From DATKAS01 sp963773315 (GTDB taxonomy: Bacteria > Actinomycetota > Acidimicrobiia > Acidimicrobiales > DATKAS01), in the NCBI GenBank assembly GCA_963773315.1, contig CAVZAF010000002.1:930001-994000 (forward strand): a stretch of 64,000 bases of DNA, in the 5' to 3' direction. Below, piece after piece: positions 58,503 through 64,000 of the stretch (its first letter is position 1; every line of letters begins with the position of its first letter). The translations under genes and the position numbers were made by a program. The notes beneath the pieces were generated by a model. That model ran no database searches, had not been told where the DNA came from, and saw only the letters and a list, made by a program, of their open reading frames with translations.

Positions 58503-59795
58503 GCCTCTTCACCGCTCGACTGACGCGGTCGCGCCTTGCCCGGTCCGCCCTGGCTGCGCGCATTCCGCGGGGCTGCCGCCGAGCGAGCCCTCGCCAGCCC
58601 GAGCCCGACCGAGCCGAGGAGATCTGGCGCTACAGCCGCATCGGCGAGCTCGACCTCGATCGGTCTGTGCTCGCCCAACCCGGCTCGCGCCCGGCGCGCC
58701 ACCGACGCGATCGCTGCTGCGGTCGCGGCGACCCGGGCGGCGATCCCTTCACGAGCGGCGTTCGTCATGCTGATCGACGGCCAAGTGGTGCATCACGAGC
58801 TCGACGAGGCGCTCGCGACGCCGGGCTCAGGTGTCGGAGCCTGGTGACGACCCTTCGGTCGGCGAGGTGATGACCGACGCCGACCGACGTCTTCGCCGAG
58901 CTCAACACCGCGTTCGCCGCGACGCCGATCGTGATCGAGGTCCCGGACGGGCTCGTGGTCGAGGCTCCCGATCGTGGTCGCCAGCTTCACCGGCGACCGA
59001 CGGGATCGTGACCCTTCCCGCGCCTGGTCGTTCGAGGCGGGCGCCGACTCGCGAGCTCACCGTCGTCGAGCGCTTCACGCTCCGGCCGACGTCGAGGCTC
59101 TCACGCTCCCCGTGGCCGAGATGCGATGCCGGGCACGGGCGGCCGTCTGCGCTACCTCGCAGTGAACCAGCTCGGCCATCGGGTGTGGCAGATCGGCGTC
59201 GCAGGTCGCCCGCGCCGACCGCGGCCTCGTCCACGCTCCTCGCCACCGTGGCGCTCGGCGGCGACTACGCCCGGGTGCGCACCGACGCCCGCCTCGAGGG
59301 CCAGGGCGCCGTCGGGCAATCAGATCGCCGCGTACTTCGGCGAGGCGCGAGCAGATGCACGACTTCCGCACCCTGCAGGACCATGCCGCACCGAAGACCA
59401 CGTCCGACCTCCTCTTCAAGGGCGCGGTCGGAGGGCCACTCCCGCAGCGTGTACACGCGGGCTGATCCGGGTGCGCAAAGAAGCGCCGGGCACCACCGCC
59501 TTCCAGACCAACCGCAACCTCAAGCTGAGCGAAGGTGCGTGGGCCGACAGCGTGCCCAACCTCGAGATCGAGACCAACGACGTCCGCTGCAGTCACGCGT
59601 CAGCGGTCGGCCCCGATCGACGAGGAGCAGCGCTTCTACCTCGAGAGCCGCGGCGTGCCCCCGAGCGAGCGCCGAGCGGCTCATCGTGCTCGGCTTCTTC
59701 GACGAGGTCCTCGAGCGGCTGCCGGTTCCCGACCTCGCCGGTCCGGCTGCGTCGCGCAGATCGCGGCCAAGCTCGAGTCGGAGGGACGTCGATGA
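58499..59795 (+). CDS. sufD: Fe-S cluster assembly protein SufD (heavily frameshifted)
   Basis: Pieces from all frames align to SufD: MSLFTA, LPGPPWLRAFRGAAAERALA, RYSRIGELDLDR, RAAFVMLIDGQVVHHELDEA, ELNTAFAATPIVIEVPDGLV, GGRLRYLAVNQLGHRVWQIG, TVALGGDYARVRTDARLEGQ, KTTSDLLFKGAVEGHSRSVY, TGLIRVRKEAPGTTAFQTNR, NLKLSEGAWADSVPNLEIET and NDVRCSHASAVGP with the conserved CSH motif. It ends IAAKLESEGRR. At least ten indels are needed over about 1.3 kb. GTG 58499 overlaps the preceding stop and the TGA overlaps the Rieske ATG, so the operon is tightly coupled. Confidence 0.85.
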
Positions 59796-60127
59796 CCGCG
59801 CGAGCACCTGTGCTCGATCCGTGACGACTGCGCGCCAGGCACGGCACGCCTGTTCGACGTCGGTGGCGTGCCCATCTGCGTCGTGCGCATCGGCGACGAC
59901 GTCTACGCCATCGGCGACACCTGCAGCCACGCCAACGTGTCGCTGTCCGAGGGCGAGGTGCTCGTGCGACGACTGCGAGATCGAGTGCTGGAAGCACGGC
60001 AGCACGTTCTCGCTGGCGACGGGTGAGCCGCAGACACTGCCCGCCACGCACCCGGTGCCCGTCTACGCCGGTCTTCGTCGACGACGCAGATCGTCGTGAC
60101 GTCGACCTCGATCAGAGCGACACGTGA
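59792..60127 (+). CDS. Rieske-type 2Fe-2S ferredoxin in the suf operon (frameshifted)
   Basis: ATG 59792 overlaps the sufD stop (ATGA). The reconstructed protein of about 109 residues has GTARLFDVGGVPICVVRIGD, DVYAIGDTCSHANVSLSEGE and CEIECWKHGSTFSLATGEPQ with TLPATHPVPVYA. CSH and CWKH give the two Cys and two His ligands of a Rieske cluster of the non-haem dioxygenase ferredoxin type. Indels lie near 59815, 59965 and 60078. Rieske proteins of this kind sit between sufD and sufC/sufS in many actinobacteria, perhaps carrying electrons for assembly. Confidence 0.85.
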
Positions 60128-60854
60128 GCGTGCTCGAGATCCGGGGCTCCGGGCCGCAGTCGGCGGCAAGCGAGATCCTGCACGGCATCGACCTCGCGGT
60201 TGCGAGCGGCGAGGTGCACGCCGTCATGGGTCCGAACGGCGCCGGCAAGTCGACGCTGTCCCGTGGTGATGGGGCGACCCGGGTACGAGGTGCTCGGTGG
60301 CTCGGTCACGCTCGACGGCGTCGACGTGCTCGCCCTCGAGCCGTTCGAGCGGGCGCACGCGGGTCTGTTCCTCGCGCATGCAGTACCCCACCGAGGTGCC
60401 CGGCGTGAGCCTCGACGGCGATGCTGACCGAGGCGCTGCTCGCTCAGGGTCGATCGATCGAGGGCCTCGAGGAGCGCGTCGTCGCCGAGGCGCGCTCGCA
60501 TCGGCTTCGACGAGCGCTTCCTCGTATCGGCCGCTCAACGTCGACCTGTCGGGCGGCGAGAAGAAGCGCAACGAGACGCTGCAGCTCGCGGTGCTCGAGC
60601 CGGCGATCGCGATCCTCGACGAGCTCGACTCTGGCCTCGACGTCGACGCGCTCCGCGCCTGCGCCCGACGGGTCGAGGCCGCGACGAAGGAAGGCGACCT
60701 CGGCGTGCTCGCCATCACCCACTACATCCGTCTGCTCCACGAGCTGCACGCCGACCGCGTCCACATCCTGGTGAAGGGCCGGATCGTCCGCACCGGCGAC
60801 GCCTCCCTCGCGGCCGAGCTCGAAGAGCAGGGCTACGGCCCCTATCTCGACTGA
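60124..60854 (+). CDS. sufC: Fe-S cluster assembly ATPase SufC (frameshifted)
   Basis: This ABC ATPase energises the SufBCD scaffold. Seen are ILHGIDLAVASGEVHAVMGP with Walker A GPNGAGKST, then VMGRPGYEVLGGSVTLDGVD, FERAHAGLFLA, QYPTEVPGVS, ABC signature NVDLSGGEKKRNETLQLAVL, Walker B AIAILDELDSGLDVDALRAC and the switch His in VLAITHYIRLLHELHADRVH. Indels near 60262, 60376, 60420 and 60495 interrupt the first half; the second half is clean. About 243 residues. GTG 60124 overlaps the Rieske stop as GTGA. Confidence 0.9.
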
Positions 60855-60857
60855 GAC

Positions 60858-61364
60858 GTGGCCTTGACTGACATCGACACCCCGCTCGTCGCCATCGTCA
60901 TGGGCTCGCGCTCGGACTGGGACACCATGAAGGCGGCCGCCGAGGTGCTTGCCGCGCTCGACATCGCCCACGAGGTGAAGGTCGTCTCCGCGCATCGCAC
61001 CCCTGCGCTGCTGCAGGAGTTCGCGACCGACGCCGAGGCCCACGGCATCGAGGCGATCATCGCGGGCGCGGGCGGAGCAGCCCACCTTCCTGGGATGGTC
61101 GCGGCGAACACGGTGGTGCCCGTCCTCGGTGTGCCGGTGCAGTCCAAGGCGCTCAACGGCCTCGACTCGTTGCTGTCGATCGTCCAGATGCCCGGCGGGG
61201 TGCCCGTCGGCACGATGGCGATCGGGACGGCCGGTGCGCTGAACGCGGGGCTGCTCGCGGCGGCGATCGTGTCGCGGGGTCGCCCAGAGATGCGCGAGCG
61301 GCTGCGCGCGTGGCGCGAGGCCCGAACGGCCGAGGTGCTCGCGCACCCCGACCCCCGCGAATGA
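60858..61364 (+). CDS. purE: N5-carboxyaminoimidazole ribonucleotide mutase
   Basis: This intact 168-residue class I PurE converts N5-CAIR to CAIR in purine synthesis. The active-site segments VAIVMGSRSDWDTMKAAAEV, HEVKVVSAHRTPALLQEFAT, IIAGAGGAAHLPGMVAANTV and PVLGVPVQSKALNGLDSLLS with QMPGGVPVGTMAIG are all present. GTG 60858 lies three bases after sufC, so it is probably read through from the suf operon. Its TGA overlaps the purK ATG (ATGA). Confidence 0.96.
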   Translation: MALTDIDTPLVAIVMGSRSDWDTMKAAAEVLAALDIAHEVKVVSAHRTPALLQEFATDAEAHGIEAIIAGAGGAAHLPGMVAANTVVPVLGVPVQSKALNGLDSLLSIVQMPGGVPVGTMAIGTAGALNAGLLAAAIVSRGRPEMRERLRAWREARTAEVLAHPDPRE

Positions 61365-62347
61365 GGGTCGGCGTCCTCGGGGGTGGGCAGCTCGGGTTGA
61401 TGCTGTCGCAGGCTGCGGCGGCGCTCGACATCGACATCGTGCTGGTCGACGCTGCGACCGACCTGCCGCCACTCGACCACGGTGAGCGGGTCGCCACCGC
61501 CTTCGACGACCCGCTCGCCTTCGAAGTATTGGGTCGCTGTGACGTCGTGACCGTCGAGCTCGAAGGAGTGCCGGTCGCGGTGCTCGATCGCCTCGCGGCC
61601 GTCACGCGGGTCGCGCCACCGACCGTCGCCGTGGCGGTGAGCCAGGACCGGCTCGTCGAGAAGCGGCACTTCACGTCGATCGGGATCCCGACCGCGCCAT
61701 TCGTCGACATCGCCGCGGCGGCGCGCATCGCCGATCACCCGGTCATCGTGAAGTCGCGTCGCGGCGGCTACGACGGCCGCGGCCAGGTCGTGGTCGCTGC
61801 GGGCGGCGAGATCGCCGGCTCCGACGCGATCGTCGAGGACCGCATCGAGTTCGACCGGGAGCTGTCGATCGTCGCCGCTCGAGATCGGGACGGGCAGGTG
61901 GTCTGCTATCCCCTCGTCGAGAACCGGCACGCAGACGGCATCCTGCGCGTCACGACCGCGCCCGCGACCGACACGCCGGCCGCGCTGCAGGCGCTCGCGG
62001 ACGACTACGTCACCCGGCTCGCGGAGTCACTCGACTACGTCGGCGTGCTCGCGCTCGAGCTCTTCCAGGTCGGCGACGCGCTGCTCGCGAACGAGATGGC
62101 GCCGCGGGTGCACAACACGGGGCACTGGACGATCGAGGGTTCGGCGACGAGTCAGTTCACGCAGCACCTGCTCGCGATCACCGGAGCGCCGCTGGGGTCG
62201 GCCGCACTGCTCGCGCCGGCGACGATGACGAACCTGATCGGCGAGCTGCCCGACCCGTTGCCCTCGGGGTCGAACGTGTTCGTGCACCTGTACGGCAAGG
62301 AACCGCGGGCGGGCCGGAAGCTCGGCCACGTGACACGGCTCGACTAG
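61361..62347 (+). CDS. purK: N5-carboxyaminoimidazole ribonucleotide synthetase
   Basis: This intact 328-residue ATP-grasp enzyme makes N5-CAIR from AIR, bicarbonate and ATP, the substrate of PurE. Visible are VGVLGGGQLGLMLSQAAAAL, VVTVELEGVPVAVLDRL, SQDRLVEKRHFTSIGIPTAP, VIVKSRRGGYDGRGQVVVAA, VEDRIEFDRELSIVAARDRD, ALELFQVGDALLANEMAPRV and HNTGHWTIEGSATSQFTQHL. ATG 61361 overlaps purE. The TAG stop overlaps the convergent sufU stop by four bases. Confidence 0.96.
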   Translation: MRVGVLGGGQLGLMLSQAAAALDIDIVLVDAATDLPPLDHGERVATAFDDPLAFEVLGRCDVVTVELEGVPVAVLDRLAAVTRVAPPTVAVAVSQDRLVEKRHFTSIGIPTAPFVDIAAAARIADHPVIVKSRRGGYDGRGQVVVAAGGEIAGSDAIVEDRIEFDRELSIVAARDRDGQVVCYPLVENRHADGILRVTTAPATDTPAALQALADDYVTRLAESLDYVGVLALELFQVGDALLANEMAPRVHNTGHWTIEGSATSQFTQHLLAITGAPLGSAALLAPATMTNLIGELPDPLPSGSNVFVHLYGKEPRAGRKLGHVTRLD

Positions 62348-62811
62348 GCGGAGAGCTCTTCCAGGCCCTGCGTGAGGGTGTTCCACGCCAGGGTGGCGCA
62401 CTTGATCCGGACGGGGAACTTCACGACGCCGCGCAGCGCCTCGAGGTCGCCGAGCTTCACGTCGACGCCGTTCTCGTCCTCGCCCTCGTCGCCGTCGAGC
62501 GTGTGCTCGTGGATCGACATCATCGCCTTGAACGCTCGGATGACGTCGCGCGCCTCGGCGACGGTCTTTCCCTTGACCGCCGTGGACATCATCGAGGCCG
62601 ACGACTGGCTGATCGAGCAGCCCTGCCCGGCGATGCGCAGGTCCTTCACGACGCCGTCGTCGACGTCGAGGAACACGACGACCTCGTCGCCACACAGCGG
62701 GTTGAAGCCCTCGGTGCGGTGCGCCGGGGGAGTGGGGAGCTCGCCACGGTTCCGCGGGTTGCGGTAGTGGTCGAGGATGATCTCGCGGTAGAGGTCTTCG
62801 AGTCCGGGCAT
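62344..62811 (-). CDS. sufU: SUF system sulfur-transfer/scaffold protein SufU
   Basis: The intact 155-residue protein reads LYREIILDHYRNPRNRGELP, GFNPLCGDEVVVFLDVDDGV with the first Cys-Gly-Asp, IAGQGCSISQSSASMMSTAV with the second Cys, and the third in RIKCATLAWNTLTQGLEELS. The extended stretch EHTLDGDEGEDENGVDVKLG before the last Cys is the SufU insertion that distinguishes it from IscU. It accepts persulfide from SufS, in a zinc-dependent way in Gram-positives. It lies 25 bases downstream of sufS on the same strand. Confidence 0.95.
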   Translation of the reverse strand: MPGLEDLYREIILDHYRNPRNRGELPTPPAHRTEGFNPLCGDEVVVFLDVDDGVVKDLRIAGQGCSISQSSASMMSTAVKGKTVAEARDVIRAFKAMMSIHEHTLDGDEGEDENGVDVKLGDLEALRGVVKFPVRIKCATLAWNTLTQGLEELSA

Positions 62812-62836
62812 GGTTGTCAGTGTCCTCAGGAGTGGC

Positions 62837-64000
62837 TCAGAGCGAGAAGAAGTCGGTGGCTGCGTCGAGGCCGTTTGCGAGTGCGTCGACGTCGGCGTCG
62901 TCGTTGTACACGTAGAACGAGGCGCGAGCGGTGGCATTCACCCCGAGCTCACGCATCAGCGGCTTGGCACAGTGGTGGCCCGCCCGCACGCACACGTTCG
63001 TCTGGTCGAGGACCTGCGAGATGTCGTGCGGGTGGAGGTCGCGGAACGCGATCGACAGCGCGCCGCCGCGCACCTCGATGTTGCGAGGGCCGAAGATCGT
63101 GATGTCGTCGCCGAACCGCTCGGTCAGCGAGTCGATCGCGTAGCCCGTGACCTGCATCTCGTGCTGGCGCACGTTGGTCATGCCGAGCTCGTCGAGGTAG
63201 TCGACCGCGGCTCCGAACCCGATCGCCTCTGCGATCGGGGGGGTGCCCGCCTCGAACTTCACCGGGAGCTCGTTCGGTGTGAACCCATCGAGGCGCACGT
63301 CGCGGATCATGTCACCGCCGCCCAGGAAGGGAGGCATGGCGTCGAGCAGCTCCTCGCGTCCCCACAGCACGCCGATGCCCGTGGGCCCGCACATCTTGTG
63401 CGCTGAGAACGCAATGAAGTCGGCGTCGAGCGCGACGACGTCGGTCGGCACGTGAGGCACGTACTGACACGCGTCGACGATCGCGAGCGCGCCGTGCGCG
63501 TGCGCAGCGTCCGCGAGCTGGCGGACGGGGTTGATCGTGCCGAGGACGTTCGACATCGCGGCGAAGCCGAACGCCTTGGCCCCGTCGAGCAGCGAGTCGA
63601 GGTCGGTGAGGTCCAGCAGGCCCTCGGGCGTAATTGGCACCCAGCGCAGAACGATGCCGCGCTCGGCGGCGAGGATGTGCCAGGGGACGATGTTCGCGTG
63701 GTGCTCCATGTGGGTGAGCACGACGACGTCACCCTCACGGAGGTTCGCGCGTCCCCACGAGTAGGCGACGAGATTGATGCCCTCGGTCGCGTTCTTCGTG
63801 AAGACGACTTCGCGTTCGCTCGGAGCGTTGATGAACCGCTTCACCTTCAGCCGCGCGGTCTCGTAGGCCTCGGTCGCCTCCCCGGCGATGTGGTACACGC
63901 TGCGGTGCACGTTCGCGTTGCACGTCTCGTAGTAGCGCTCCATCGCGTCGAGCACTTGCCGGGGCTTTTGCGAGGTCGCCGCCGAGTCGAGGTAGACGAG
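62837..64000 (-). CDS. sufS: Cysteine desulfurase SufS (5' end beyond the window)
   Basis: The frame is open to the right edge (LVYLDSAATSQKPRQVLDAM), so only about 20 N-terminal residues are missing. This PLP enzyme takes sulfur from cysteine: NVHRSVYHIAGEATEAYETA, EVVFTKNATEGINLVAYSWG, THMEHHANIVPWHILAAERG, the PLP lysine in FIAFSAHKMCGPTGIGVLWG, FEAGTPPIAEAIGFGAAVDY and the catalytic Cys in VCVRAGHHCAKPLMRELGV. The RAGHHCA form with its short loop is the group II (SufS) type that works with SufU, the next gene. Confidence 0.96.
   Translation of the reverse strand, partial: LVYLDSAATSQKPRQVLDAMERYYETCNANVHRSVYHIAGEATEAYETARLKVKRFINAPSEREVVFTKNATEGINLVAYSWGRANLREGDVVVLTHMEHHANIVPWHILAAERGIVLRWVPITPEGLLDLTDLDSLLDGAKAFGFAAMSNVLGTINPVRQLADAAHAHGALAIVDACQYVPHVPTDVVALDADFIAFSAHKMCGPTGIGVLWGREELLDAMPPFLGGGDMIRDVRLDGFTPNELPVKFEAGTPPIAEAIGFGAAVDYLDELGMTNVRQHEMQVTGYAIDSLTERFGDDITIFGPRNIEVRGGALSIAFRDLHPHDISQVLDQTNVCVRAGHHCAKPLMRELGVNATARASFYVYNDDADVDALANGLDAATDFFSL

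Overview
The window is a 64 kb piece of a high-GC, gene-dense bacterial chromosome. Frequent GTG/TTG starts, ATGA/GTGA start-stop couplings, leaderless-looking leader peptides, the type of LeuA and SerC, an NdgR/LeuR-like IclR regulator beside leuCD, and secreted proteins with GYWLVASDGGIFTFGDA-type repeats all point to an actinobacterium, most likely of the Acidimicrobiia. That placement is inferred. More than half of the protein genes carry one or more apparent single-base indels, and most sites that can be reconciled look like one extra base. The indels are uneven: 56.3-60.9 kb, 14.5-16.2 kb and 20.7-26 kb are dense, while 26.9-32 kb and 38-49 kb are almost clean. This looks more like sequencing or assembly error than mass gene decay, so broken genes are given as one reconstructed gene wherever the frames join.

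Layout. 0-4.3 kb: a minus-strand operon of XdhC/CoxI, MoxR-type AAA+ ATPase and VWA (CoxE-like) proteins plus small unknowns, a molybdo-hydroxylase or CO-dehydrogenase style maturation set without the enzyme itself. 4.3-6.5 kb: an ECF42-type sigma factor apparently fused to a GNAT acetyltransferase, with its DGPF/YCII partner, then tRNA-Arg(CCG). 6.6-11.9 kb: GMC oxidoreductase, alpha/beta hydrolase, argS, lysA. 12-18.6 kb: two MaoC-type dehydratases, a CitE-like malyl-CoA lyase, an acyl-CoA dehydrogenase of the methylsuccinyl-CoA dehydrogenase type and a third MaoC protein. This resembles the lower half of the ethylmalonyl-CoA pathway, with a PAS-GGDEF-EAL protein among the genes. 18.6-27.2 kb: methyltransferase, mutY, a UGSC-family protein with an in-frame TGA (probable selenoprotein) and its thioredoxin-like partner, an MBL hydrolase, flavin reductase, MauE-like protein, oligopeptidase B and a MATE exporter.

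27.2-48.5 kb is an amino-acid biosynthesis block: ilvD, ilvBNC, serC, an aspartate-type aminotransferase, serA, leuA, leuCD with an IclR regulator, leuB-ilvE-cimA. Isoleucine is evidently made from citramalate: CimA feeds LeuCD and LeuB. Three transcripts (ilvB, leuA, leuB) begin with a short leader peptide rich in the regulated amino acids (Leu/Ile/Val, Leu, Ile). Each leader is followed by a hairpin starting on the G of the leader TAG stop and then by an intrinsic terminator: three attenuators of one design.

48.5-56.2 kb: hypothetical and membrane proteins, an acyl-CoA dehydrogenase, a membrane kinase-like protein, a CYTH-like protein, an amidase remnant lacking its core, and two tandem secreted trypsin-like proteases. 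56.3-64 kb: the SUF iron-sulfur assembly locus (sufB, then a small Cys-rich protein, sufD, Rieske ferredoxin and sufC; sufU and sufS on the other strand), with purE-purK in between. Convergent neighbours commonly overlap at their stop codons, so terminators between genes are few. No IS element, prophage, CRISPR array or rRNA was seen, and no gap between genes exceeds about 200 bases.
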